A DNA stretch of 64,000 nt from assembly GCA_028288365.1 (NCBI GenBank), contig JAQBNU010000017.1:1-64000 (forward strand), given 5' to 3'. The notes beneath the pieces are model-generated. The model did no database searches and was not told the origin of the DNA. It was given only the letters and a program-made list of their open reading frames with translations. The stretch comes from Chitinophagaceae bacterium (GTDB taxonomy: Bacteria > Bacteroidota > Bacteroidia > Cytophagales > Cytophagaceae). Below are positions 18,338 through 25,718 of this stretch, piece by piece; position 1 is the first letter of the stretch, and every line of letters starts with the position of its first letter. A program made the position numbers and the translations under genes.

Positions 18338-18350
18338 AAAAGGAGATTGC

Positions 18351-18926
18351 TTAACCAATTCCTAAGAGTGCCTGCAAGGCTTTCCATAGATTGGCTTTCA
18401 GTGCGGTCGTTTGGGCAAGTGCAGCCAATGGATCGCTGAGCAAAAGTTGTTTGCCTGATACGACTTGTGATTGATAGAGTGTGAGTTTGGCTTGTTTAGC
18501 GGTTTGTAGAGATTCTGCATCACAAAATACAATGGCTTTTGATGCAGGCAATTCATCTGTAAATAACAACCCATTGGTGGTGTTGGCTTCTAATAGTGCA
18601 ATGTCTGCCGGGTTGAGTTTACAGGCTTGCAAAATTTTATTCAGTAGTTCCTGATCGGCTGCTTGTAGCGCAGCCTTTTTACCCCAGAATACAATGCACA
18701 AAGCGGAAGAGTTACCAGGATGAAGAATTTTTAATGCCGGTTGTTGTATGACAGGAGGAGTTTGTACCGTTGATGTGGCAGTAGTTGGTACCGTTTGCAC
18801 AATAGTTTTTTCTACAACAGGAGCTGTAGCCACTTCCGCAACCGGCGCGGTTACTGCCTTTGTTCCTGTGGAAGGGAACACATACAGGTCTTCAGAGAAG
18901 ATATAGGGGTAAAATTCCTCGATCAT
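18351..18926 (-). CDS. Conserved protein with a HolD (DNA polymerase III psi)-like C-terminal half
   Basis: A 191-residue protein from the ATG at 18926; longer frames to 19007 run into the promoter of the divergent gene. Layout: a short conserved head MIEEFYPYIFSEDLYVFP, a low-complexity Ala/Pro/Thr/Val linker (about 20-70), then a compact domain: KILHPGNSSALCIVFWG, LLNKILQACKLNPADIALLE, KAIVFCDAESL and finally LLLSDPLAALAQTTALKANL with WKALQALLGI. The last two blocks parallel E. coli HolD (LRALTVSPDQVLQL and SPALTDLRANPTARAALWQQ). I infer a replication clamp-loader psi-like protein. This is a visual match only, and it could be an unrelated hypothetical. Confidence 0.6.
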   Translation of the reverse strand: MIEEFYPYIFSEDLYVFPSTGTKAVTAPVAEVATAPVVEKTIVQTVPTTATSTVQTPPVIQQPALKILHPGNSSALCIVFWGKKAALQAADQELLNKILQACKLNPADIALLEANTTNGLLFTDELPASKAIVFCDAESLQTAKQAKLTLYQSQVVSGKQLLLSDPLAALAQTTALKANLWKALQALLGIG

Positions 18927-18968
18927 GCTTTTCAAAGATAATAAATGTCGTTTGGATGCGGAAGAATG

Positions 18969-18999
18969 TTGGTAAAAAAGAGGAATAGGTCTAGCTTTG
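18969..18999 (+). promoter_or_regulatory. Bacteroidota-type promoter for the deoxyhypusine-synthase-like gene
   Basis: TTG at 18969-18971 and TAGCTTTG at 18992-18999 with a 20-base spacer match the -33/-7 (TTG / TAnnTTTG) consensus of the Bacteroidota housekeeping sigma factor. The -7 box ends 40 bases before the ATG at 19040. Confidence 0.7.
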
Positions 19000-19039
19000 C
19001 AGGGCAATTCAATAGTTATCTACATCAACATCCAAAACC

Positions 19040-20014
19040 ATGGCCAAAGGTCCTATTTCTCAATTTACTGAAAAGCATTTCTTGCATTTTAACGCGGCGG
19101 CATTGATGGATGCTGCTAAAGGTTACGAAACCCACATGCTCGACGGCGGCAAAATGATGATTACCCTGGGTGGTGCCATGAGCACGGCGGAATTGGGTAA
19201 GTCACTGGCTGAAATGATTCGTCAGGATAAAGTACAAATCATTTCTTGTACCGGAGCCAATTTGGAAGAAGACATCATGAATTTGGTGGCGCATGATTTT
19301 TATAAAAGAGTACCCAACTACCGCGACCTGAGTCCTCAGGAAGAAAGAGAGTTGTTGGACAATCATTACAACCGTGTCACAGATACCTGTATCCCGGAAG
19401 AAGAAGCGTTTCGTCGTTTGCAAAAACATATTTTCAAAGTGTGGGACAATGCGGATAAAAAAGGAGAACGTTATTTTCCGCATGAGTTCATGTATCAGAT
19501 GTTATTGTCGAAAGAACTAGAGCAATATTATCAGATTGATCCGAAAGACAGCTGGATGCTGGCTGCCGCAGAGAAGAACTTACCGATCGTTGTTCCGGGA
19601 TGGGAAGATTCTACCATGGGAAATATCTTCGCTTCGTATTGCATCAAGCGGGAATTGAAAGCGTCTACGATGAAGTCAGGTATAGAATACATGATGTGGT
19701 TGGCAGACTGGTACATTAAAAATTCAGAAGGTAAAGGCGTAGGCTTCTTCCAGATTGGTGGCGGTATAGCGGGCGACTTCCCGATTTGTACGGTGCCTAT
19801 GTTGTACCAGGATATGGAGATGGAAGAAATTCCTTTCTGGGCGTACTTCTGTCAGATTTCTGATTCTACAACCAGTTATGGTTCTTATTCAGGAGCTGTT
19901 CCCAATGAAAAAATTACCTGGGGTAAATTAGATATTGATACGCCGAAATTTATCGTAGAGTCAGACGCCACGATTGTAGCGCCATTGATGTTTGCGTGGA
20001 TATTGGGCTGGTAG
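19040..20014 (+). CDS. Deoxyhypusine synthase family protein
   Basis: A 324-residue NAD-dependent spermidine-using enzyme family member. Visible are MMITLGGAMSTAELGKSLAE (NAD-binding region), SCTGANLEEDIMNLV, VVPGWEDSTMGNIFAS, GFFQIGGGIAGDFPIC and the C-terminal ITWGKLDIDTPKFIVESDAT, where the WGK lysine is the position of the aminobutyl-carrying active-site lysine. Bacteria lack eIF5A, so in this phylum the enzyme is thought to act on free polyamines (homospermidine synthase-like) or an unknown acceptor. It is monocistronic, with its own promoter and terminator. The family is certain; the substrate is not. Confidence 0.9.
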   Translation: MAKGPISQFTEKHFLHFNAAALMDAAKGYETHMLDGGKMMITLGGAMSTAELGKSLAEMIRQDKVQIISCTGANLEEDIMNLVAHDFYKRVPNYRDLSPQEERELLDNHYNRVTDTCIPEEEAFRRLQKHIFKVWDNADKKGERYFPHEFMYQMLLSKELEQYYQIDPKDSWMLAAAEKNLPIVVPGWEDSTMGNIFASYCIKRELKASTMKSGIEYMMWLADWYIKNSEGKGVGFFQIGGGIAGDFPICTVPMLYQDMEMEEIPFWAYFCQISDSTTSYGSYSGAVPNEKITWGKLDIDTPKFIVESDATIVAPLMFAWILGW

Positions 20015-20019
20015 AAGGG

Positions 20020-20138
20020 AGTGATCAGTTGTCAGTGAACAGTGATCAGTCATTTACTATTATACATTAAAACAAAAGGACTTCACATGTGAAGTCCTTT
20101 TGTTTTTACTGATCACTGACAACTGTCCACTGATCACT
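20020..20138. repeat. Palindromic repeat 'AGTGATCAGT', long inverted pair around a terminator
   Basis: The left arm (20020-20050) and right arm (20108-20138) are near-perfect reverse complements of about 31 bases built from AGTGATCAGT, TTGTCAGTG and CAGTGATCAGT units. They enclose the intrinsic terminator at 20068-20107. The element sits between the convergent stops of the deoxyhypusine-synthase-like and thioesterase genes. Confidence 0.85.
20068..20108. terminator. Bidirectional terminator between convergent genes
   Basis: AAAACAAAAGGACTTCACAT and its exact continuation GTGAAGTCCTTTTGTTTTT form a loopless-looking 16-18 bp stem with A/T tracts on both sides. Confidence 0.9.
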
Positions 20139-20146
20139 CTTTTTTT

Positions 20147-20665
20147 TTATTTTCCAAAAAACGTCTTCAACGATTCCGCATCTTCCGGCTTCATCCTGCC
20201 GGCCAGTACCAGTCTTAGTTCGCGGCGTTTGAGCGCACTTTCGTAGAGTGCTTTGTCTTCTTTGGTTTCAGGAATGAGTTCGGGTACTTTCACCGTGTTG
20301 TTATCCGCATCTACTGCTACAAAAGTAAAAAAGGCTTCATTGGTTTTAATTCTTTCTTTTCCCTTCGGAATATTTTCGGCAAATACTTCGATGTGAACTT
20401 CCATTGAACTGGTGAAGGCGCGTGTTACTTTTGACGTCAGTGTTACCACACTTCCAATCGTGATGGGATGAGTAAAGGAAACGTTATCGACAGAAGCTGT
20501 TACGACAGTAGTGCCCGAATGGCGCTGCGCAGAGATGGCAGAGACCACGTCCATCAGGTACATCAAACGTCCGCCCATTAAATTATTTAAGGTATTGGTA
20601 TCATTGGGTAAGACCAATTCTGATTTGATGACGAGTGAGTCGGATGGAGATTTGGATTTTAGCAT
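20147..20665 (-). CDS. Acyl-CoA thioesterase (hotdog fold)
   Basis: A 172-residue hotdog-fold protein of the YciA/BACH type. LPNDTNTLNNLMGGRLMYLM (about 19-38) holds the N-[LM]-GG-x-LM signature, followed by DVVSAISAQRHSGTTVVTAS and FTHPITIGSVVTLTSKV. It hydrolyses acyl-CoA to free acid and CoA in the cytosol. The C-terminal 40 residues (ETKEDKALYESALKRRELRL) are a helical extension common in Bacteroidota members. It is flanked on both sides by GATCAGTG-type palindromes. Confidence 0.9.
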   Translation of the reverse strand: MLKSKSPSDSLVIKSELVLPNDTNTLNNLMGGRLMYLMDVVSAISAQRHSGTTVVTASVDNVSFTHPITIGSVVTLTSKVTRAFTSSMEVHIEVFAENIPKGKERIKTNEAFFTFVAVDADNNTVKVPELIPETKEDKALYESALKRRELRLVLAGRMKPEDAESLKTFFGK

Positions 20666-20670
20666 AATAT

Positions 20671-20766
20671 AGTGGTCAGTTGTCAGTGATCAGTAGTATT
20701 TAGTGTTTTTTGATGCAAGTAATTTAAACGTATTAGTTGTTCTCTTTTTTCTGATCACTGATCACT
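20671..20766. repeat. Palindromic repeat 'AGTGATCAGT', copy between thioesterase and pcm
   Basis: Left arm AGTGGTCAGTTGTCAGTGAT (from 20671) and right arm CTGATCACTGATCACT (20751-20766) are inverted copies with an AT-rich 56-base middle. It occupies the whole space between the thioesterase start and the pcm stop. Confidence 0.8.
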
Positions 20767-21421
20767 ATTTCCCCCATCCGTGTTTTCCTACGAGCGGTAC
20801 AAATCTAAACTGCCCGAATTGTTCGCGTTGAAATTCGTTTTCGCTTTTGCGGATGATGCGTATCATGGTTTGGTTGGCGCTGTCACCGACAGGGATCACC
20901 AGGTGTCCGCCCACTTTCAATTGTTTCATCAGTGTTTCCGGTATGGAAGGAGCGCCGGCAGTGACGATGATGCTGTCGTAAGGTGCGTACTGAGGCAGTC
21001 CGAGTGTGCCGTCCATGCAGAAGAACTGGGCTTTGTAGCCCATTTGACTCAATGTGTATTTTGCTTTTTCAGACAAGCGGTGGTGGTATTCGACGGTATA
21101 CAATTTAGCACCGAGTTCGAGCAGCACACAGCTCTGATAGCCAGATCCCGTGCCGATTTCCAATACTTTGTCGCCTTTTTTTACATGGAGCAAAGACGTT
21201 TGAAAAGCGACAGTATAAGGTTGTGATATGGTTTGTCCCTCGTCGATGGGAAAAGCTTTGTCCTGGTAGGCATGTTCAAGAAAAGCGTTGTCCAAAAATA
21301 CATGTCGGGGAATGCGTCCAATGGCATTCAGTACGGATTGATTCGTAATACCCTTCTCTGTCAATAGGTTAACCAATTGTTTACGCAAGCCCTGATGTCT
21401 GAATGAGTCGATTAAATTCAT
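20765..21421 (-). CDS. pcm: Protein-L-isoaspartate O-methyltransferase
   Basis: Repairs isomerised aspartates in aged proteins using SAM. Its 218 residues are the normal length. RIPRHVFLDNAFLEHAYQDK then AFPIDEGQTISQPY (about 32-65) is the substrate-contact block, motif I is VLEIGTGSGYQSCVLLELGA (about 84-103), and IIVTAGAPSIPETLMKQLKV with GGHLVIPVGD closes the fold. All family motifs are intact. It is divergent from the sugar transferase gene; the 95-base gap holds the promoter of the latter. Confidence 0.96.
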   Translation of the reverse strand: MNLIDSFRHQGLRKQLVNLLTEKGITNQSVLNAIGRIPRHVFLDNAFLEHAYQDKAFPIDEGQTISQPYTVAFQTSLLHVKKGDKVLEIGTGSGYQSCVLLELGAKLYTVEYHHRLSEKAKYTLSQMGYKAQFFCMDGTLGLPQYAPYDSIIVTAGAPSIPETLMKQLKVGGHLVIPVGDSANQTMIRIIRKSENEFQREQFGQFRFVPLVGKHGWGK

Positions 21422-21454
21422 TGTTTTCTGCTACCTCTAAAATGTGTATTTTTG
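21421..21454 (+). promoter_or_regulatory. Bacteroidota-type promoter for the sugar transferase operon
   Basis: TATTTTTG at 21447-21454 fits TAnnTTTG, and TTG at 21421-21423 lies 23 bases upstream, inside the -33 range. The expected transcript start is about 55 bases before the TTG start codon at 21517. Confidence 0.55.
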
Positions 21455-21516
21455 CAGGTGCATGATGTTGCAATTTAAAATATCTATTCGATATTTATCG
21501 GATTAATTTCAGTACG

Positions 21517-22917
21517 TTGGAGAGAAGACTTTTATTTACACGTTTTATTTTATTAGACTGGTTGGTATCGGTTGTTGCGTGGATTGTTTTTTACATGGAA
21601 CGTAAAGAATTGTTGAACGAAACCCAGGAGTCCATCGGTATTCCTTTATTGGTTAATGCTACGATCATCGGCCTTTTCTGGGTCGTGCTGTTGGCCTTGA
21701 CAGGTTTTTACAACGATATTTTTTCTAAGTCCAGAATCAAGGAAGTATTCCGTTTGATTCCTGTGGTTTTGATCGGAGTGGTATTGATCTTCCTCGTGCT
21801 CTTATTGGATGATGAAGGTGTGACAAGGTATACAGAGTATTACAAGACATTAAGCTATTACACGGCTTTACAATTTGGCGCTTTGTTCTTTGCGAAAACA
21901 TTTGCCATTACATCCATCAAATTATCCATATCGAGAGGACATATTTATTTCAAAGCATTATTGATCGGCTCCGATCAGAAGGCGCTGGATCTGTATGAAG
22001 AAATAGAAAATGAACATCAAAACCAGGGCATACGTTTTTCAGGGTACATGCACGTCAGCGATGAAAATAAAAACCTTTGGTCAACTAAGCTACGACACAT
22101 CGGCCTGTATACGCACATAGGTAAAGTCATTCGCATCGCTAAAATCAATCATGTGATCATTGCCATAGAACCTTCTGAACACGATAAGGTGACAGATCTC
22201 ATGAGCAAGCTGGAAGGACTGGATGTGAAGGTGAGCATTATACCGGATGTGTATCAATTGTTGTTGGGCTCTGTAAAAGTGACACAGGCTTTCGGATTGC
22301 CGTTTATAGAAATCAGTCAGGACTTGATTCCGTTGTGGCAAAAAGCATTGAAGCGCGCTATGGATATTATCGTTTCTATCATTGTGCTGGTGGTGGGTTT
22401 TCCTTTCCTGGCAACTGTTGCATTGATTACTAAATATACGTCCAAAGGTCCGGTGTTTTTTTCACAGGAAAGAATAGGGAGAGGAGGACTTCCTTTTCAA
22501 ATTTTTAAATTCAGAAGCATGTACATTGATTCGGAAAAACATGGTCCGGCATTGGCTTCTTCTTCCGATTCAAGAATTACGCCTTGGGGTAAGATCATGC
22601 GCAAGTCCAGATTGGATGAGTTTCCGCAATTTTATAATGTACTGATAGGAGATATGAGCCTTGTAGGGCCGAGACCGGAACGTCAGTTTTTCATTGACCA
22701 GATCATGTTAAAGGCACCGTATTACAGGCATCTGCATCGGGTCAGGCCGGGTATTACATCACTTGGACAAGTGAAATTTGGTTATGCTGAAAATGTAGAT
22801 CAAATGGTAAAGAGATTGAAGCATGATATTTTGTATATTGAAAACATGTCTTTAGCCATGGATTTTAAAATCATGTGGTATACTATTTTTACGATCATAA
22901 AGGGGAAAGGAAAATAA
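21517..22917 (+). CDS. Polyprenyl-phosphate sugar-1-phosphate transferase (exopolysaccharide type)
   Basis: A 466-residue membrane protein that starts polysaccharide or glycan assembly by moving a sugar-phosphate to undecaprenyl phosphate. Four N-terminal transmembrane helices (about 5-125) are followed by a nucleotide-sugar-binding-like soluble domain (KALLIGSDQKALDLYEEIE, about 145-260), a further helix (about 285-305) and the catalytic bacterial sugar transferase domain: RAMDIIVSIIVLVVGFP, GPVFFSQERIGRGGLPFQIF then KFRSM, RKSRLDEFPQFYNVLIGDMS then LVGPRPE. The start codon is TTG. It runs with 1 base of spacing into the riboflavin synthase gene. Confidence 0.93.
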   Translation: MERRLLFTRFILLDWLVSVVAWIVFYMERKELLNETQESIGIPLLVNATIIGLFWVVLLALTGFYNDIFSKSRIKEVFRLIPVVLIGVVLIFLVLLLDDEGVTRYTEYYKTLSYYTALQFGALFFAKTFAITSIKLSISRGHIYFKALLIGSDQKALDLYEEIENEHQNQGIRFSGYMHVSDENKNLWSTKLRHIGLYTHIGKVIRIAKINHVIIAIEPSEHDKVTDLMSKLEGLDVKVSIIPDVYQLLLGSVKVTQAFGLPFIEISQDLIPLWQKALKRAMDIIVSIIVLVVGFPFLATVALITKYTSKGPVFFSQERIGRGGLPFQIFKFRSMYIDSEKHGPALASSSDSRITPWGKIMRKSRLDEFPQFYNVLIGDMSLVGPRPERQFFIDQIMLKAPYYRHLHRVRPGITSLGQVKFGYAENVDQMVKRLKHDILYIENMSLAMDFKIMWYTIFTIIKGKGK

Positions 22918-22918
22918 A

Positions 22919-23518
22919 ATGTTTACTGGTATTGTAGAAGCCATGGGGATCGTGCAGAAAATAGAGCACGATCGAAGCAATATGGTGCTCACCATTGCAT
23001 CGTCTATTTCAAAAGAATTGAAAATAGATCAAAGCGTTGCGCACAATGGTGCTTGTTTAACTGTTGTTGCGTTTGATGAGCAGACACATCGTGTCGTGTT
23101 GATCGATGAGACCTTGCAGAAAACAAATTTCGGTGAGATCAAAGTAGGCGATGAACTGAATTTGGAACGTTGTTTGCCTCTCAATGGCAGACTGGACGGA
23201 CACATGGTGCAGGGGCATGTAGACCTGACCGGTACTTGCACCAGCGTAATCGATCAAAATGGAAGCTGGAAATACGTCATTGAATACGATACCAACAAAG
23301 GTTTCATGACAGTATCCAAGGGATCCATTTGCATAAATGGTATCAGTTTGACAGTGGTAGATTCAGGTCCCGGACGCTTATCAGTGGCTATCATTCCATA
23401 TACGTTTGAACACACTACGATGAAACATGTTCAAAAAGGAAGTCAGGTGAATATAGAATTTGATATTATAGGCAAATACATCGCACAATACGCTTCTATA
23501 TATAAGATTCAACCTTAG
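22919..23518 (+). CDS. ribE: Riboflavin synthase alpha subunit
   Basis: Dismutates two 6,7-dimethyl-8-ribityllumazines to riboflavin. Its 199 residues form two tandem lumazine-binding barrels. MFTGIVEAMG opens repeat 1 and GHMVQGHVDLTGT opens repeat 2. SVAHNGACLTVV and SICINGISLTVV are the matched substrate-contact segments of the two repeats. It lies one base after the sugar transferase stop: co-transcribed, although the two functions are unrelated. No riboswitch was seen upstream. Confidence 0.96.
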   Translation: MFTGIVEAMGIVQKIEHDRSNMVLTIASSISKELKIDQSVAHNGACLTVVAFDEQTHRVVLIDETLQKTNFGEIKVGDELNLERCLPLNGRLDGHMVQGHVDLTGTCTSVIDQNGSWKYVIEYDTNKGFMTVSKGSICINGISLTVVDSGPGRLSVAIIPYTFEHTTMKHVQKGSQVNIEFDIIGKYIAQYASIYKIQP

Positions 23519-23568
23519 TTAGTAATGTTGCGTAGAAGTAGTTAATTTTAAGTATAAATGAGTTTTTC

Positions 23569-24255
23569 ATGAATGCTATCATTATAGGTTCTTCCAAGTC
23601 TGAAATTGAAATTTTAAAGACATACCTGGAGAAGGTCAGTTTGATTACTGTTGTTGCCGTATTAGAAAATCCGGATGACACCGACGTACCCGCTTTTAAC
23701 AGAGAAGATATTTCTTTGTTCTTCATCGGTGCCGAACTGGTAGGGGAAAAGTCATTCGATGTATTTGACTTTTTTGAAGGATCAGCTCCTGTCATTGTTT
23801 TTTCAAAAGAAGAAAAATATGCCATCAAGTCCTTTGATGCGGGAGCCATTGACTACATGGTTCTGCCAGGTACGCTGGATCGCTTTTTACGTGCGCTTAA
23901 GAGAGCGGAACGTGTAGCCATCAGCATTGGTATTCAAACGGAGAATAAAGACATGTATGTGCGCTCTAATGCGAAAAGTTTACGTGTCCCTTTTGACAGT
24001 GTATTGTATATAGAAGCCATGGCAGACTATGTGATTATACAAACAGAAGACTGCAAGTACATCGTACATTATACGATGAAAGGCATACAGGATAAATTAC
24101 CAGCTGATCGATTTGTGAGGGTGCATCGTTCTTACATTGTCAACATGGATAAGATTCATGCGATCGATAACCAGGAAGTGATCATCAAGGAAAAAAGAAT
24201 TCCGATCGGAGCCTCGAACAAAGACTATTTCTTTAGTCGCCTCAATTTGATTTAA
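23569..24255 (+). CDS. LytTR-family response regulator with a degenerate receiver
   Basis: A 228-residue DNA-binding regulator. Residues 1-115 form a CheY-like receiver, and about 125-228 form a LytTR domain (SVLYIEAMADYVIIQTEDCK, DRFVRVHRSYIVNMDKIHAI, IPIGASNKDYFFSRL). In the receiver, the position of the phosphoryl-accepting Asp is Gly54 (SLFFIGAELVG against the usual DLIFLDIxMPG), and the conserved Lys before the Pro of the KPF motif reads LPG. It should therefore not be phosphorylated in the usual way. No histidine kinase lies nearby. The 3' end overlaps the convergent PAP2 gene by 14 bases. Confidence 0.9.
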   Translation: MNAIIIGSSKSEIEILKTYLEKVSLITVVAVLENPDDTDVPAFNREDISLFFIGAELVGEKSFDVFDFFEGSAPVIVFSKEEKYAIKSFDAGAIDYMVLPGTLDRFLRALKRAERVAISIGIQTENKDMYVRSNAKSLRVPFDSVLYIEAMADYVIIQTEDCKYIVHYTMKGIQDKLPADRFVRVHRSYIVNMDKIHAIDNQEVIIKEKRIPIGASNKDYFFSRLNLI

Positions 24256-24820
24256 TCGGATAACGATTGATCATTTTTTTACATACATAAGCCATGAGAT
24301 AAGCTACACCTACGCCACAAGCTGCACCTGTAAGGATATCCAGCGGATAATGCTTGCCTAAATAAATGCGGCTGTAAGATACCACTGCTGCCCAGAGGAA
24401 GAGCCAGCTCCAGTTTCTTTTTTTACCAAATACCAACCAGATAAAGCAAGCCAAGCCAAATGTATTGGAAGCATGAGAAGAAAAGAATCCATATTCTCCT
24501 CCGCAATCTGTCACCATGCGCAACAAGGGAAGGATAGAGGGTTCGTGACAAGGTCGCAGTCGTTGTGTCAAAGGCTTGGCTACACCCGATGCCAGCTGAT
24601 CACAGAGTACAATAGTAAGTACAACAGCGGCAATTACCCAAATGGTATTGTAACGAAATTTTTTAATCAGGAAATAAAGCAACATGGCATAAAAAGGGAT
24701 CCATATAAAAGTACCGGAAACCAATACCATGAATTGATCGGCCCAGTCGGCAGACCAATGTGTATTCAGGTATACCAGCGCCTGCTGATCCCATGCGATG
24801 AGTTGCTCAAATGCTTTCAT
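24242..24820 (-). CDS. PAP2-family membrane phosphatase
   Basis: A 192-residue integral membrane phosphatase with about five helices. The three catalytic motifs are present: KPLTQRLRPC (KxxxxxxRP), SSHASNTFG (PSGH-type; here SSHA with the catalytic His) and SRIYLGKHYPLD (SRxxxxxHxxxD). It acts on lipid phosphates such as undecaprenyl pyrophosphate or phosphatidic acid at the membrane face. It overlaps hemF upstream by 14 bases (translational coupling) and the LytTR gene downstream by 14 bases (tail to tail). Confidence 0.92.
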   Translation of the reverse strand: MKAFEQLIAWDQQALVYLNTHWSADWADQFMVLVSGTFIWIPFYAMLLYFLIKKFRYNTIWVIAAVVLTIVLCDQLASGVAKPLTQRLRPCHEPSILPLLRMVTDCGGEYGFFSSHASNTFGLACFIWLVFGKKRNWSWLFLWAAVVSYSRIYLGKHYPLDILTGAACGVGVAYLMAYVCKKMINRYPIKSN

Positions 24821-25718
24821 TGGTCCAGTCTAATCCTTTTTTTAATTGTGTCAATGTGAGTTGTTCTTGGCTTCCTGCTTTGGCCTGGAAGTCATATTCC
24901 CAGCTAGCTTCAGGAGGCATGCTCATCAGAATACTTTCTGTTCTGCCATTGGTGTCCAATCCGAATTTCGTTCCCTTGTCGTAGACAAGATTGAATTCTA
25001 CATAACGACCTCTTCTTATTTTTTGCCATTGTTTTTCTTCTGCAGAGAAAGAATGTGCACTGTTCTTTTTTAGGAGAGGAACATACAATTCTGTAAACAG
25101 CATGCCTGTTGCTTTGACGAAATCAAAGAGCTGTTCTTTACTTAGCCCGTATGTAGAATCGTTCAGGTGATCAAAGAAAATGCCTCCGATACCTCTTGTT
25201 TCATTTCTATGTGGAATATAAAAATAATCATCGGCCCACTTTTTAAACGTGGTGTAAAACTCCGGATGGTAGTGATCGCAATGGGCCTTTAATTTTTTGT
25301 GAAAGAACTGTGCATCTTCTTTGACGATATAATGCGGTGTGAGGTCTATCCCTCCGCCAAACCAGTAGGTTCCGTTGCTCATCTCAAAGTAACGGATATT
25401 CATGTGGATGATGGGCACATGCGGATTATGCGGGTGCAGCACGATGGAAACACCGGTAGCAAAGAAATCAGCAGGTGGAAGTTGGAGTGCCTGTGAAATC
25501 TTCTCTGGTGTTTGACCGTGAACAGCTGAAAAACCTACACCACCTTTTTCAATGGCATTTCCATTTTTAATGATGCGTGATCTTCCGCCACCACCTTCTT
25601 CCCGTGTCCAGAGGTCTTCCAGGAAGAGCGCTTTGCCATCGGCTGTCTCTAATTGACGGCAGATATAATCCTGTATACCTTTGAATGTTTCTGCAATGTG
25701 TTCTTTTGTCATACTCAT
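24807..25718 (-). CDS. hemF: Coproporphyrinogen III oxidase, oxygen-dependent
   Basis: Converts coproporphyrinogen III to protoporphyrinogen IX with O2 in haem synthesis. 303 residues. WTREEGGGGRSRIIKNGNAI then EKGGVGFSAVHG (about 46-77), IVLHPHNPHVPIIHMNIRYF, WFGGGIDLTPHY and RNETRGIGGIFFDHLND, plus a C-terminal RRGRYVEFNLVYDKGTKFGL segment, are all typical HemF motifs. The start overlaps the stop of the Omp85 gene upstream by one base, and the end overlaps PAP2. The presence of HemF implies oxygen-dependent haem synthesis. Confidence 0.96.
   Translation of the reverse strand: MSMTKEHIAETFKGIQDYICRQLETADGKALFLEDLWTREEGGGGRSRIIKNGNAIEKGGVGFSAVHGQTPEKISQALQLPPADFFATGVSIVLHPHNPHVPIIHMNIRYFEMSNGTYWFGGGIDLTPHYIVKEDAQFFHKKLKAHCDHYHPEFYTTFKKWADDYFYIPHRNETRGIGGIFFDHLNDSTYGLSKEQLFDFVKATGMLFTELYVPLLKKNSAHSFSAEEKQWQKIRRGRYVEFNLVYDKGTKFGLDTNGRTESILMSMPPEASWEYDFQAKAGSQEQLTLTQLKKGLDWTNESI

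Noticed and set aside
22800-22930. FMN riboswitch for riboflavin synthase
   Set aside because: The gene begins one base after the sugar transferase stop, leaving no leader, and no RFN-like conserved blocks are present.
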